Positions 1 to 9,971 are shown, numbered from the stretch's first letter. The stretch: DNA of 64,000 nt from Bacillota bacterium (GCA_023398495.1 JAEWSG010000008.1:9541-73540); one strand, 5' to 3'. The notes: generated by a model from the sequence alone, not told the origin. Translations and numbers: made by a program.

Positions 1-212
1 ACCTGCATCTTCAGCCTGTCGTTTGCAGGTTCATCACATTCCGGTATTTTGCTGCCCACTATTTTTTTTACTGCATCAGCAAATACCAAAGACTGATTTT
101 TCTCGTCTTCACCGGAATATTTTTTTAATATGTACTGTTTTAATCTTTTAACCTTAATTTCGGATAGTATTTCTATTGATTTTAAATCAAGCAAAATACC
201 TTTTTCCATCAT
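1..212 (-). CDS. Unknown protein, N-terminal part only (cut by window edge)
   Basis: About 70 residues are visible, starting MMEKGILLDLKSIEIL at a double ATG that overlaps the hemZ stop (TAATGATG), so it looks translationally coupled to hemZ. The visible part is charged and lysine-rich, with no signal peptide or membrane segment. I do not recognise the family. It is probably the next gene of the recJ-apt-rel-dtd-hemZ operon, and the reading frame is open to the window edge. Confidence 0.55.
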   Translation of the reverse strand, partial: MMEKGILLDLKSIEILSEIKVKRLKQYILKKYSGEDEKNQSLVFADAVKKIVGSKIPECDEPANDRLKMQ

Positions 213-1726
213 TAAAACCTCATATTTTCTTTTCTTTTAATCATTTCATCAACCCGTGAAATATACTCTTCAACGCTCTTAACATTAAATATCCTTTCAA
301 TCCTATTCTCTTTCGGATAGACCACCTTTGTAGTTGCTCCGGCTCCGAGTGCTAGAATGGTCTGTCGTTCTTCCATTATCTGTATATTGTAAATACTTTC
401 AGCTCCAGGTATGGAGTATCCTATATTTTCAAGATTTCCCAGTATATTTTTCTGCCTGTATAAGTAATATGGCTTAAGGCCGATTTTAGCAATAAATTCA
501 TGGGCGGAATCCACCATTTTTGCTACCTCCACCCCATCTGTAAGGTTATAGCTCTCCTTTTCATTGTTAAGCCTTGAGGCTCTTTTAACACTCATAGTAT
601 GTACTGTAATACTTTCAGGAGCAAGCTTCTTAATCTCCTCCAAAGTATGTAAAAAGTCATTAAGCTTTTCGCCAGGCAACCCCGCTATGACATCCATATT
701 GATATTATTGAAGCCCAGCTTCCTTGCAAGTTCAAAAGCTTCAATTATATCTGCCGATGTATGGCTTCTTCCAATCCTGACAAGTGTCTCATTCTTCATA
801 GTCTGAGGATTTATGCTTATTCTGCTTACCTTGCTCTTTGCAATCACCTTGAGTTTTTCTTCTGTGATTGAATCCGGTCTTCCTGCTTCTAACGTATATT
901 CCTCAACCTCGTCAAAATTAAACATTGCTTCAATTGCTTTTAAGAGCCCTTCCAGATATTGTGCATCAATTGCAGTAGGTGTTCCGCCCCCAATATATAT
1001 ACTTTGGACTTTTAATTTCCTGTCCGTAAGCATCCTTCCTACACTCTTAATTTCTTTTACAAGGGCAGATATATAGTCCTCAACCATTTTCTCGTACTTC
1101 TTTACAGGATTTGATGTAAAAGAACAATAAAGGCATCGTGTAGGACAAAATGGAATACCAATGTATATACTTACCGTATCAGCCTTTGTGCTATCTAAAA
1201 CGGCCTTTTCGGACAATGAAACATCATATAGCAGTGCAGCCTTATTCCTCGATACAAAGTAGTAATTGTTAAGCTGCTCTAAAATATGCTCTTTTTTAAG
1301 GCCCCTGTCAAGCATTTCATGTACTATCTTAGCAGGCCTTATTCCAGTCAATATACCCCATGGCATTTCCTGACCGGTAAATTCCGACAAAGCCTTGTAG
1401 ACCTGGCGTTTAATTTCCCTTTTAAGTAGCTTTACTGCTTCATGGCTTCCCTTGGCATCATACTCCCTCATCAATTCCGTTACATCCCTTGTAAACTTGC
1501 CAAAATGCTCACCCTTGACTTTGAGGCTTGTCATCAATTTAAAAAAATGTTTTTCTCCATTCTCAGGTTCTAAAACTTTTTTTATTGAGTTCTCAATAAC
1601 AATTCCCATTTCATCATTATAATTGTAATCATCTACCGCAATCACCTTTTCATCTCTTAAAAAAAGCTTCAATACATCCAAAATCTCATATTGAAAGTCA
1701 TGTCCGTCAAGTTTTAAATAAACCAC
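212..1726 (-). CDS. hemZ: HemZ-type radical SAM coproporphyrinogen dehydrogenase
   Basis: A 504-residue radical SAM protein of the HemN/HemZ family, which oxidatively decarboxylates coproporphyrinogen III in oxygen-independent heme synthesis. The cluster-binding motif CPTRCLYC (about residues 194-201) and the following GGGTPTAID segment are clear. The HemZ-specific N-terminal region of about 170 residues precedes the SAM barrel. The start is GTG (MVYLKLDGHD) with a GGAG eight bases upstream. It is the last complete gene of the recJ-apt-rel-dtd-MBL-hemZ series, an order common in Clostridia. HemZ-like proteins are sometimes annotated only as coproporphyrinogen III oxidase-like, and substrate specificity cannot be read from sequence. 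Confidence 0.88.
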   Translation of the reverse strand: MVYLKLDGHDFQYEILDVLKLFLRDEKVIAVDDYNYNDEMGIVIENSIKKVLEPENGEKHFFKLMTSLKVKGEHFGKFTRDVTELMREYDAKGSHEAVKLLKREIKRQVYKALSEFTGQEMPWGILTGIRPAKIVHEMLDRGLKKEHILEQLNNYYFVSRNKAALLYDVSLSEKAVLDSTKADTVSIYIGIPFCPTRCLYCSFTSNPVKKYEKMVEDYISALVKEIKSVGRMLTDRKLKVQSIYIGGGTPTAIDAQYLEGLLKAIEAMFNFDEVEEYTLEAGRPDSITEEKLKVIAKSKVSRISINPQTMKNETLVRIGRSHTSADIIEAFELARKLGFNNINMDVIAGLPGEKLNDFLHTLEEIKKLAPESITVHTMSVKRASRLNNEKESYNLTDGVEVAKMVDSAHEFIAKIGLKPYYLYRQKNILGNLENIGYSIPGAESIYNIQIMEERQTILALGAGATTKVVYPKENRIERIFNVKSVEEYISRVDEMIKRKENMRF

Positions 1727-1828
1727 TTTTAAAGCTCCATCCTGTAAAAATATGCACCCGGTATTACTGCTTTTACTGTAACCTTAAGCTGTAATATATT
1801 AATCAAATACTATAACCACCTTCAATAA

Positions 1829-2449
1829 CTATAGGTATCTTATATACTGATTATTTTTTCTTTCAAAACCGATAGTGGTTGAACTGCCATGCCCCGGAAA
1901 AACTTCAATACTATCATCAAGTTTCAGTAACTTGTTTCTGAAGGAATTGTCCAATTCATCCTGATTGCCGTCACCTAGATCAGTCCTGCCATAACCAAGA
2001 TAAAATAAAGTATCTCCACTGAATAATTTGTCTGAAACCTTCAGACACATGCTTCCCGAACTGTGACCCGGGGTATGTATAACTTCAAATTTTAGTTTCC
2101 CGGCAGTGATTTCATCCCTGTCCTCAACTGTTTCATCAGCTTCCTTAAATGAAGTGGCACTTCCAAACATCAAAGTTCCGTTTAATGCCGGGTCAGTGAG
2201 TGCCTTATAGTCATTTTTATGTATTATGACCTTCGCTGCAGTCTGTTCACGGATACTGTCGGCATAATATACGTGGTCAATGTGTCCATGAGTTAGAATT
2301 ATATATCTGACCTTGATGTCATTACCTTTTATAAATTCCATTATTTCCTCATCCGAAACACCTGCATCTATAATCACACCTTCATTATTCTCCCATACTA
2401 TATATGTGTTTGAACCAAAAATTCCTGTATTAAAACATTTTATTTCCAT
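1829..2449 (-). CDS. MBL-fold metallohydrolase, glyoxalase II-like
   Basis: A 206-residue metallo-beta-lactamase fold hydrolase. The HxHxDH signature is in THGHIDHVYYAD (near residue 55). Later metal ligands are HTPGHSSGS, FSGDTLF and the C-terminal FPGHG. This compact form resembles the YqgX/GloB-like proteins that cleave hydroxyacyl thioesters such as S-lactoylglutathione or bacillithiol analogues; the substrate is not determinable here. The ATG at 2449 is preferred over the upstream TTG because GGAG lies nine bases before it. It sits between dtd and hemZ on the same strand. Confidence 0.85.
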   Translation of the reverse strand: MEIKCFNTGIFGSNTYIVWENNEGVIIDAGVSDEEIMEFIKGNDIKVRYIILTHGHIDHVYYADSIREQTAAKVIIHKNDYKALTDPALNGTLMFGSATSFKEADETVEDRDEITAGKLKFEVIHTPGHSSGSMCLKVSDKLFSGDTLFYLGYGRTDLGDGNQDELDNSFRNKLLKLDDSIEVFPGHGSSTTIGFERKNNQYIRYL

Positions 2450-2490
2450 ACTCAAACTCTCCTAAATCTGTACTTTGAATAAATTAAAAA

Positions 2491-2940
2491 TCAAAAATCT
2501 TTTTTACTGTCAATGAGCAGTGTAACAGGACCGTCATTTTGTATTTCAACCATCATCATCGCCTGGAATTTACCTGTCTGTACCTTTATTCCATATTGTT
2601 TGCAGTAATCTACAAATTTATTGTACATATCTTCAGCAAATTCTGGTCTTGCAGCCTTGTCATAGCTGGGTCTTTTTCCCTTCCTGCAGTCACCGTAAAG
2701 CGTAAACTGTGATACAATTAAGAGTTCTCCGTTTATATCCTGAAGTGATAAGTTCATCTTCCCGTTAGTATCCTCAAATACCCTTAAGTTTATTATCTTT
2801 TCGGCCAGATATTCAATATCCTTCTCACTATCCTCCCGGCCAACACCCAACAGCACGTTTAACCCCTTATGTATTTCACCTGTCACATTTCCATCAACAG
2901 ATACCCTTGAAAAGGCAACCCTTTGAACTACTGCACGCAT
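2491..2940 (-). CDS. dtd: D-aminoacyl-tRNA deacylase
   Basis: A 149-residue protein of normal Dtd length. It hydrolyses D-amino acids from mischarged tRNA in the cytosol. The two family motifs are present: SQFTLYGD (about residues 77-84) and the C-terminal cis-proline motif in NDGPVTLLID. The N-terminus MRAVVQRV is typical. AAGGGG lies eight bases before the ATG. It follows rel directly on the same strand, the usual Firmicute arrangement. Confidence 0.95.
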   Translation of the reverse strand: MRAVVQRVAFSRVSVDGNVTGEIHKGLNVLLGVGREDSEKDIEYLAEKIINLRVFEDTNGKMNLSLQDINGELLIVSQFTLYGDCRKGKRPSYDKAARPEFAEDMYNKFVDYCKQYGIKVQTGKFQAMMMVEIQNDGPVTLLIDSKKDF

Positions 2941-3007
2941 CTATAATACCCCTTATACCTTAATAGAATGTTGAATACCGACTTACACTACTATTTAACT
3001 CATTGCT

Positions 3008-5188
3008 TTATTGCTTGCTTCTTGAAACCTCAAACACACCGTCTACCTTCTTGAGCTTTTTTATAATCTTCTCAAGCTGTTCGGTGTTTGTTATTTCCAT
3101 AGTAAGATTCATAACTGCTATCTGTTCTTTAGTTGTTCTGGCATTTATAGCTTTAAGTGGTATTTTCGATTCTCCGATTACATTTGTTATTTCCATAAGC
3201 AAAGCTGTCCTGTCGTTTGCCATAACAATTATCTCTGCGTTATAGGCTACATTGTTGTTTGCCATGTACCATTCCACATCTATAAGTCTGGTGTCGCCAT
3301 CTATATTGTTTGTAACATTAGCACAATCGGTTCTATGGACAGAAACCCCCCTGCCTCGTGTTATATAACCGATTATTGCATCACCAGGCACAGGATTACA
3401 GCACCTCGAAATCCTGACCAGACAATTTTCTATTCCCTTTACTACAACCCCATTTTCAGGTATGCTCTTTCTATTATTGTTAAGCTTTTGTGCGGATAGG
3501 TTCTCAGTTGCCTGCAAGGTAATATCTTCAGTCTTGACATTCTTCCTGTATTCCTCTTTCAACCTGGATATAACCTTGTTGGCAGTGATTGCACCATAAC
3601 CGATTGCTGCATACAAATCTTCTATTGTATTAAAGGTGTACTTCTTCAAAAGTATTTCAATCCAGTCAGGTTTGAACAATTGGTTAAAGGTAAATGACTG
3701 CTTTTTTAGCTCCTTGTCAAGCATATCCTTACCTCTGATAATATTTTCATCCCGCTTTTCTTTCTTAAACCATTGATTTATCTTGTTTCTGGCCTGGGAG
3801 GTCTTAACAATTTTCAGCCAGTCACGACTTGGTCCATGAACATTTGAAGAAGTGAGAATTTCAACTATATCACCATTCTTGAGTTCATATTCTATCGGTA
3901 CTATTTTGCCATTAACCTTCGCCCCAACCATTTTGTTACCTATTGCACTGTGTATTGAGTAGGCAAAGTCTATTGGTGTAGAACCTGCTGCAAGACTAAA
4001 AACATCTCCCTTTGGAGTAAAAACAAAAACTTCATCGGTAAATAAATCAACTCTTAAAGTTTCCATAAACTCATTAGGATCACGCATTTCCTTCTGCCAA
4101 TCGAGCAATTGCCTGAGCCATGCCAGTTTACTATCTTCACTACCACCCGAACTTCCTTCTTTATACTTCCAGTGAGCAGCAATACCGACTTCTGCAACCC
4201 TATGCATATCCCAGGTTCTTATCTGAATTTCAAAAGGAACTCCTTCCGGGCCTATGACTGTCGTGTGCAGAGACTGGTACATATTTGGCTTGGGCATGGC
4301 AATATAATCCTTAAACCTGCCGGGCATGGGTTTGTAAATCTCGTGGACAAGTCCTAAAACTGCATAACAGTCCTTCACAGAGTTTACTATAATCCTAAAA
4401 GCAAAGAGATCATATATCTGTTCAAGGGTCTTGGTCTGCTGCTCCATTTTCCTGTATATGCTGTAAAAGTGCTTTGGTCTGCCATCGAGACGAACTTCAA
4501 TACCAAGCTCTGCAATCCTCTCTTTAAGGGTAAAAAGGATTTTCTCAATATAAGCTTCCCTTTCCCTTCTCTTTTTTGCAATTTTATCAACAAGATCATA
4601 ATACCCCTTAGGGTCTAAGTATCTAAGACAAAGGTCTTCAAGCTCCCACTTGATCTTTGATATTCCAAGCCTATGTGCCAAAGGAGCATATATTTCCAGA
4701 GTTTCTTTCGCTTTTTCAACCTGCTTATCTGCAGCCATATATTTCAAAGTCCGCATATTATGCAGCCTGTCAGCAAGCTTTATTAGTATTACCCTTATGT
4801 CCTTTGCCATTGCAAGAAACATCTTACGCAAATTTTCAGCTTGCTGTTCCTCTTTGGTTGTATAAGGAATCTTACCTAGTTTGGTTACGCCGTCGACTAA
4901 TAATGCAACTTCTTCGCCAAATTTCTCCTTAAGCTGCTCATAAGTATAAGTTGTATCCTCAATTGTATCATGCAAAATGCCCGCAACAATAGCAGTGCTG
5001 TCAAGTTCGAGCTCTGCCAGTATATTTGCAACCTCCATAGGATGCATAATAAAAGGCTCTCCCGAAACCCTTTGCTGTCCACTGTGTGCATCCTTTGAGA
5101 CTAAATAGGCCTTCTCAATCAGTGAAAAGTCACAATTGGGATTGTACTTGTTTATTTTTTTTACAAGACGGCTATAACCATCACCCAT
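3008..5188 (-). CDS. rel: Bifunctional (p)ppGpp synthetase/hydrolase Rel
   Basis: A long RSH enzyme (726 residues) that makes and degrades (p)ppGpp in the stringent response. Domains in order: HD hydrolase (HDTIEDT, about residues 75-80, catalytic His-Asp intact), synthetase domain (about 230-345), TGS domain (about 390-450), then a zinc-finger/ACT region at the C-terminus with RCCNPVPGD. Both active sites look intact, so a bifunctional Rel is expected. The ATG at 5188 (MGDGYSRL) is chosen because the upstream TTG would lie inside the GGGGGA ribosome binding site. It lies downstream of apt on the same strand. Confidence 0.95.
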   Translation of the reverse strand: MGDGYSRLVKKINKYNPNCDFSLIEKAYLVSKDAHSGQQRVSGEPFIMHPMEVANILAELELDSTAIVAGILHDTIEDTTYTYEQLKEKFGEEVALLVDGVTKLGKIPYTTKEEQQAENLRKMFLAMAKDIRVILIKLADRLHNMRTLKYMAADKQVEKAKETLEIYAPLAHRLGISKIKWELEDLCLRYLDPKGYYDLVDKIAKKRREREAYIEKILFTLKERIAELGIEVRLDGRPKHFYSIYRKMEQQTKTLEQIYDLFAFRIIVNSVKDCYAVLGLVHEIYKPMPGRFKDYIAMPKPNMYQSLHTTVIGPEGVPFEIQIRTWDMHRVAEVGIAAHWKYKEGSSGGSEDSKLAWLRQLLDWQKEMRDPNEFMETLRVDLFTDEVFVFTPKGDVFSLAAGSTPIDFAYSIHSAIGNKMVGAKVNGKIVPIEYELKNGDIVEILTSSNVHGPSRDWLKIVKTSQARNKINQWFKKEKRDENIIRGKDMLDKELKKQSFTFNQLFKPDWIEILLKKYTFNTIEDLYAAIGYGAITANKVISRLKEEYRKNVKTEDITLQATENLSAQKLNNNRKSIPENGVVVKGIENCLVRISRCCNPVPGDAIIGYITRGRGVSVHRTDCANVTNNIDGDTRLIDVEWYMANNNVAYNAEIIVMANDRTALLMEITNVIGESKIPLKAINARTTKEQIAVMNLTMEITNTEQLEKIIKKLKKVDGVFEVSRSKQ

Positions 5189-5216
5189 TAGTAATTCCCC
5201 CAAAACTTATGCGGCA

Positions 5217-5732
5217 TCAATACTCCACAAGAGATTGTACCGTATATCCTTTCAATTTATCCCTGCCCTTTAAAAATGAGAGTTCGATAAAATAAGCAAT
5301 CCCAACTACTTCTCCCCCAAGTTGCTCAACCAACTTGATGTTTGATTCAGTGGTGCCTCCTGTAGCAAGCAGGTCATCAACTATAACTACTTTATCACCT
5401 TTTTTTACAGCATCAACGTGCATTTCCAGCTTATCCTTGCCATACTCAAGTTCGTACTCAACACCTACAGTTTTGTATGGCAGCTTCCCCTTTTTCCTTA
5501 TTGGAGCAAAGCCTTTTCCCATGGCATAAGCTATAGGAGTACCGAATATAAATCCTCTTGATTCAGGTCCAACAATAATATCAAAATCTCCAAAACCGTT
5601 AATCTTTTGTATCATCTGTTCTATACATTCTTTCAATGCTCCTGCATCCTTAAGAACAGTTGTAATATCAATAAAATTAATACCTTCCTTTGGAAAATCT
5701 GGAACTTCTCTTAACCTCGCCTTTAAATCCAT
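5217..5732 (-). CDS. apt: Adenine phosphoribosyltransferase
   Basis: A 171-residue purine salvage enzyme that makes AMP from adenine and PRPP. The PRPP-binding loop is VVIVDDLLATGGTTES (about residues 115-130), and the N-terminal DFPKEGINFIDITTVL is characteristic of Apt. AGGAGG precedes the ATG. It sits between recJ and rel; the recJ-apt-rel order is conserved across Firmicutes and fits coexpression. Confidence 0.96.
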   Translation of the reverse strand: MDLKARLREVPDFPKEGINFIDITTVLKDAGALKECIEQMIQKINGFGDFDIIVGPESRGFIFGTPIAYAMGKGFAPIRKKGKLPYKTVGVEYELEYGKDKLEMHVDAVKKGDKVVIVDDLLATGGTTESNIKLVEQLGGEVVGIAYFIELSFLKGRDKLKGYTVQSLVEY

Positions 5733-5780
5733 AGTGATTCCTCCTATTTATATTTTGCAGGTTTAACCCCCGCTATTAAA

Positions 5781-8309
5781 CTATAGTACTTTCTTTTTAA
5801 GAGAAACACGTTCTTTAAATTCTTTAAAACTCTGGAAAATAGCTGAGCTTTCAAGATCAGACTTTTTTCCGCCTGTGTCAACCATTGATATAGCCATACC
5901 ATATTTCCCGTGTTCCGACTTTTTTAATAGATTTAATTCTTCAAATGTTCCGATAATCCTTTTTAGTTTAAAGTAATTCATCTTGATTCTATAACTTTTT
6001 GAAACAGCCTTTGCAAACCTGAACAAATCATTAATTATGAAATCCCTGCTAAAATTAGTCTTTACGTATTGGTATACTGCAACCATATCCTGCCTCTGAA
6101 CAATTATATCATCTTCAACAAAATCAAAACAGATTTTATCCAAAACAAATACTTTATCCACTTCAAAACCACTGATAATACTATATAAATAATTACTGCA
6201 AACCCATTCCCCAAAAATAAATACACGCTTCGCTTCACTGCTCGCCATGCATCCCGGCCTGGGGTTTACAATTATATACACCTTATTATCATCAACAATT
6301 TCCGCTTCATTATGAGAAATTGTAAACTTCACATCTACAGACTTTAAGCTCTCCACAAGCGTTTTCAAGCCATTTACAGAATTCACAAGAATTATTATTA
6401 TCCTGTCATCAAAAGAAAAACAGGTTTGGTCGTTCCGACAACTTTCACCACTTGCCATATATCGTGAACCGGCTTGTCCAAACTCATCCACAATAGAGAT
6501 AACCCTGAGCTTGTCCAAAAAATTATTAATTTTATTATCGTCAAATCTATTTCTAAAATCAATAGCCTTGTCCAAACTGTAAAAATATTCGTTTTTTATA
6601 AGAGTGTCTTCATTTTCTTTTAGATCCTTTATATTAAGCTGTATAATCTCTTTGTTATTCCATGAATTTATCTCCAGAGAACATGCTGTATCAAGAATAT
6701 CCTGCTCACTGTAAATATCTGCAAGATACCCTCTGTTAAACCCAATTGCATCATAGAAAATATCTTTGTCACAGAATTTCAGTTTAATATGCTTATTATT
6801 ACCAACTGCCCTTATATCCTGAATGCACAGATTTCTATATGCAAAAACAGGGCTGGGATTAGCAGCTCCATATGGAGCTAAAAGTTCAAGCTCTCTGACA
6901 CTATCTTCCGAGACTTCTTCCTGTAAAACCTCAATATCTATCTTGACCTTTGGAATTAGGTCTAAATTACTTAACTGCAAATCTGCATATTCATTTATTG
7001 TTCTCTTGAATTCTTCAATATTTTCTTCTTTTATTGTTAATCCCGCTGCAAGCTCGTGACCTCCAAACTTCTCGAGAAGGTTTGCACTAGATGTAAGTGC
7101 TTTAAACAGGTTAAACCCCTCTATACTTCTGCCTGAGCCCTTTCCCACTCCATCTTCAACAGTTATCAAAATGCAGGGACGATTATAACTCTCTGTTATT
7201 TTCGAAGCCACAATTCCAATTATTCCATGATGCCAGTCTTTTCCCCAGACAACAATAACCTTTTCCTTTTCAAGGTTTACGCCATCTTCTATATCCTCTA
7301 ATACCTCACACATTATATTATGTTCTGTTTCCTGACGATAGCTATTTTGTTCATTTAATTCCTCTGCAAGCTCATTTGCTTCAGCTTCACTATCGGTAGT
7401 CAGAAGTCTCACAGCCTTTGACGCATCTCCTATTCTGCCCGCTGCATTGAGCCTTGGTGCAAGCACAAAACCTATAACATAGGAAGTAATTCTCTTGTCC
7501 CTAGTGCCTGATACGCTCATAAGTGCTTTCAATCCAGTATTTAAAGTATTTTCAATCATATTAAGCCCATACTTGACTATCACCCGGTTTTCTTCCAAAA
7601 GAGGAACCACGTCTGCAACAGTCCCAAGTGCCACCAGGTCCAAGTAGTTTATCGCCTCATCCTTAAGCCCCATTTTTATGCACAAAGCCTGAACAAGCTT
7701 AAATACAACTCCTACACCGGCTAACTCCTTAAAGGGATAAAAACAATCATGCCTGCATGGATTTATTGAAGCATAAGCTTCAGGTAAATCTTCCTTGCAC
7801 TCATGATGGTCAGTAATTATTATATCCACATTATTTTCAACTACATACCTTACCTCTTCAAACGCAGTTATACCGCAATCAACCGTTATTATCAGTGAAG
7901 CTCCACTAGCAATAACCTTGGACACTGCACCTATAGAAAGCCCATAACCTTCTTCTTTTCTGTCTGGAATATAATAACCGATATTGGCCCCCAGCTTTCC
8001 GAAAAAGTCAAACAAAACAGAAGTACTTGTTATTCCATCAACGTCATAATCACCAAAAACAACTATTCTCTCTCTAGCTTCTATTGCACTTACTATTCTT
8101 TCAACAGCCTTTTCCATATCTTTAAGCAAAAAAGGATTATACATATCATTTATTGACGGATTTAAAAATTTTTTTATATAATTTTCATCTTCAATTCCCC
8201 TGCTTAAAAAAACTTTGGCAAGAAGAGCAGATATTCCACACTGATTTGATAGTTTCAGAATTTTTTCTTCAGGGAGCTTATTTATAATCCATTGTTTATT
8301 TTGATCCAT
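5781..8309 (-). CDS. recJ: Single-strand DNA 5'-3' exonuclease RecJ, long form
   Basis: A DHH-superfamily nuclease in recombination and repair. Metal-binding motifs FGDYDVDGITS (about 80-90) and ITDHHEC (about 157-163) are intact, followed by the DHHA1 domain containing GGHELAAGL and an OB-like region. At 842 residues it is longer than the roughly 570-residue core. The last 270 residues form an extra domain seen in some Firmicute RecJ proteins, possibly for interactions; no motif in it is recognised. A GGTGG-type binding site precedes the ATG. Confidence 0.93.
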   Translation of the reverse strand: MDQNKQWIINKLPEEKILKLSNQCGISALLAKVFLSRGIEDENYIKKFLNPSINDMYNPFLLKDMEKAVERIVSAIEARERIVVFGDYDVDGITSTSVLFDFFGKLGANIGYYIPDRKEEGYGLSIGAVSKVIASGASLIITVDCGITAFEEVRYVVENNVDIIITDHHECKEDLPEAYASINPCRHDCFYPFKELAGVGVVFKLVQALCIKMGLKDEAINYLDLVALGTVADVVPLLEENRVIVKYGLNMIENTLNTGLKALMSVSGTRDKRITSYVIGFVLAPRLNAAGRIGDASKAVRLLTTDSEAEANELAEELNEQNSYRQETEHNIMCEVLEDIEDGVNLEKEKVIVVWGKDWHHGIIGIVASKITESYNRPCILITVEDGVGKGSGRSIEGFNLFKALTSSANLLEKFGGHELAAGLTIKEENIEEFKRTINEYADLQLSNLDLIPKVKIDIEVLQEEVSEDSVRELELLAPYGAANPSPVFAYRNLCIQDIRAVGNNKHIKLKFCDKDIFYDAIGFNRGYLADIYSEQDILDTACSLEINSWNNKEIIQLNIKDLKENEDTLIKNEYFYSLDKAIDFRNRFDDNKINNFLDKLRVISIVDEFGQAGSRYMASGESCRNDQTCFSFDDRIIIILVNSVNGLKTLVESLKSVDVKFTISHNEAEIVDDNKVYIIVNPRPGCMASSEAKRVFIFGEWVCSNYLYSIISGFEVDKVFVLDKICFDFVEDDIIVQRQDMVAVYQYVKTNFSRDFIINDLFRFAKAVSKSYRIKMNYFKLKRIIGTFEELNLLKKSEHGKYGMAISMVDTGGKKSDLESSAIFQSFKEFKERVSLKKKVL

Positions 8310-8488
8310 TTATTCCACCCATATTTCGGATTTTTTAGTAAGTAAAAACCAAATTAATTCTCCAAATTTTTTAAACAGCTGTCTTAAGATATATTTTCAG
8401 CATTCTTAAGCGTTTTAAGTTCTTTGCTATTTCTTATTCGAACTTAATTTTTGGTTATCTATAATTATAAGGTATTTAGCCTGGTAGT

Positions 8489-9466
8489 TCAATTTTCTTG
8501 CACAAATTCTTCTAAGGGCAAATCCAGAATTGGGTATTTTTTGGCAGCTGCATCGTCAAAATGCCACCACTCTTTACTTATTCTTTTAAAGCCGTTTTTC
8601 ACCATGATTTTCCCAAGCAGTTCCCTGTTATCAATCAACTCCTGTGCACAATCATTATAGTTAAGGTGTGAACGTTCCGAAAACTCATCATATCCGGACG
8701 GCATAGGAATCTCATTCCCATCCTTGTCAACAAGAGTAATATCTACAGCAGCCCCTCTATTATGTACAGATCCGTTTTTGGGGTTTGCAACATATGACTT
8801 GTCCTGTGCAGCATCCCATAAAACCTGCTGTGCAGAATATGGCCTGTATGCGTCAAAAACTTTAATCCTGTATCCTAGAGCTTTAAATTCATTATTTGCA
8901 TTTATAAGCTTTTTTGCAACATTCTTATGTATCAAACAAACAGGCATGCTATAAATCTTTTTACCTGTGAAATTATCTGTAGTTGCATATTTTATATCAA
9001 TGACAAATGAGTTATCTAATTTAACAAGTTCGACGAGACTATGTTTTTCAACAATAGATTTGTCAGTCTCTCCACTTTTGTTTTCATTGTTGGTTAAATT
9101 GCCAGTTGCACTACTGGTTACTTTACTACTTACACTGCTTGTCACGCTGCTTGTTACGCTGCCGTTCACAGTGCTTGTTACATTGCTGCTTACAGTGCTT
9201 GTTACAGTGCCAATTGCACTGCTGGTTACTTTGCTGGTTGCACTGCCATATAGAATTTCAGGCGTAGGGGCAACTTGATCACTTGTTTTCATCTCTTTCT
9301 TCAACGAAGAATTATTCTCAGAAAGATTATCGCTCACTACAGTTACCGGTATTGAAGCATCATAAATATTTGTATCGGACTTATTTAAATATCCCATATA
9401 AAACACACCGGTACCAGCTATTATCAAAAAACTGAAAGAAATTATACAATAAACGTATTTTTTCAC
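8489..9466 (-). CDS. Membrane-anchored D-Ala-D-Ala dipeptidase (VanX/DdpX, M15D)
   Basis: A 325-residue protein whose C-terminal domain carries the zinc dipeptidase motifs: DAYRPYSAQ, HNRGAAVDI (His and Asp ligands) and EWWHFDD (catalytic Glu and third His). An N-terminal membrane segment (about residues 4-25) suggests it acts outside the membrane. A low-complexity Ser/Thr/Val linker (about residues 75-125) repeats VTSS/VTST-like units. Most VanX proteins lack such an anchor, so a role in wall turnover rather than glycopeptide resistance is likely; no vanHA or vanRS genes are nearby. The start is GTG with AGGA upstream. Confidence 0.85.
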   Translation of the reverse strand: MKKYVYCIISFSFLIIAGTGVFYMGYLNKSDTNIYDASIPVTVVSDNLSENNSSLKKEMKTSDQVAPTPEILYGSATSKVTSSAIGTVTSTVSSNVTSTVNGSVTSSVTSSVSSKVTSSATGNLTNNENKSGETDKSIVEKHSLVELVKLDNSFVIDIKYATTDNFTGKKIYSMPVCLIHKNVAKKLINANNEFKALGYRIKVFDAYRPYSAQQVLWDAAQDKSYVANPKNGSVHNRGAAVDITLVDKDGNEIPMPSGYDEFSERSHLNYNDCAQELIDNRELLGKIMVKNGFKRISKEWWHFDDAAAKKYPILDLPLEEFVQEN

Positions 9467-9503
9467 AATATAATAATCCTTCCTAAAAAAAATTATGATA
9501 TTA

Positions 9504-9531
9504 AAAAAGCTCGATTTACATCGAGCTTTAT
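9504..9531 (-). terminator. Rho-independent terminator of rpsU-yqeY
   Basis: On the minus strand AAAGCTCGAT, a short loop and ATCGAGCTTT are followed by a T run. The 5' arm begins next to the yqeY stop codon, so the stop and the hairpin overlap. Confidence 0.9.
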
Positions 9532-9971
9532 CCTAAATACTTCTTTACAATTTGATTAATTACTTTTCCATCAGCACGCCCTTTTACCTTAGGCAAAACT
9601 GATTGCATTACTTTACCAATATCTTTGGCTGAACTTGCTCCGGTATCCTGAATAGCGTCTTTTACAATAGCTTCTAATTCTACCTCAGTGAGTTGTTGTG
9701 GCAAATACTGCAAAAGTACGTCAATTTCAACTTTCAAATCATCTATAAGATCTTGCCTGCCGGACTTTTCAAAGTCAGGCATGGAATCTCTTCTTTTCTT
9801 AACTTCTTTTGCCAAAATTTCAATTATACCATCGTCATCAAGGGTAACCTTATTATCCTTTTCAACCTGAAGCACTGCCGCCCTAGCCATTTGGATAGTG
9901 TTCTTTCGGATTGTGTCCTTATCCCTCATGGCTGCTTTCATATCATCAAGCAATCTCTCTTTAAGGGACAT
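9528..9971 (-). CDS. yqeY: GatB/YqeY domain protein
   Basis: A 147-residue YqeY-family protein related to the C-terminal tRNA-binding domain of GatB; its exact role is unknown. The typical N-terminus MSLKERLLDDMKAAMRDKD and C-terminal GRADGKVINQIVKKYL are visible. The ATG at 9971 is preferred: GGAGG lies eight bases upstream and family members start with MSL. An upstream in-frame ATG at 9986 would overlap the rpsU stop by one base. It is co-transcribed with rpsU, an arrangement common in Firmicutes. Confidence 0.93.
   Translation of the reverse strand: MSLKERLLDDMKAAMRDKDTIRKNTIQMARAAVLQVEKDNKVTLDDDGIIEILAKEVKKRRDSMPDFEKSGRQDLIDDLKVEIDVLLQYLPQQLTEVELEAIVKDAIQDTGASSAKDIGKVMQSVLPKVKGRADGKVINQIVKKYLG

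Noticed and set aside
8967..9278. Plus-strand frame rich in LLVTLLVTL opposite the VanX-like gene
   Set aside because: It is the antisense reading of the Ser/Thr/Val repeat linker; it looks like a membrane protein only because of the repeat.
8489..9466. Glycopeptide resistance (van) gene
   Set aside because: No vanH, vanA or vanRS homologues are nearby and the protein has an anchor and linker unlike resistance VanX.
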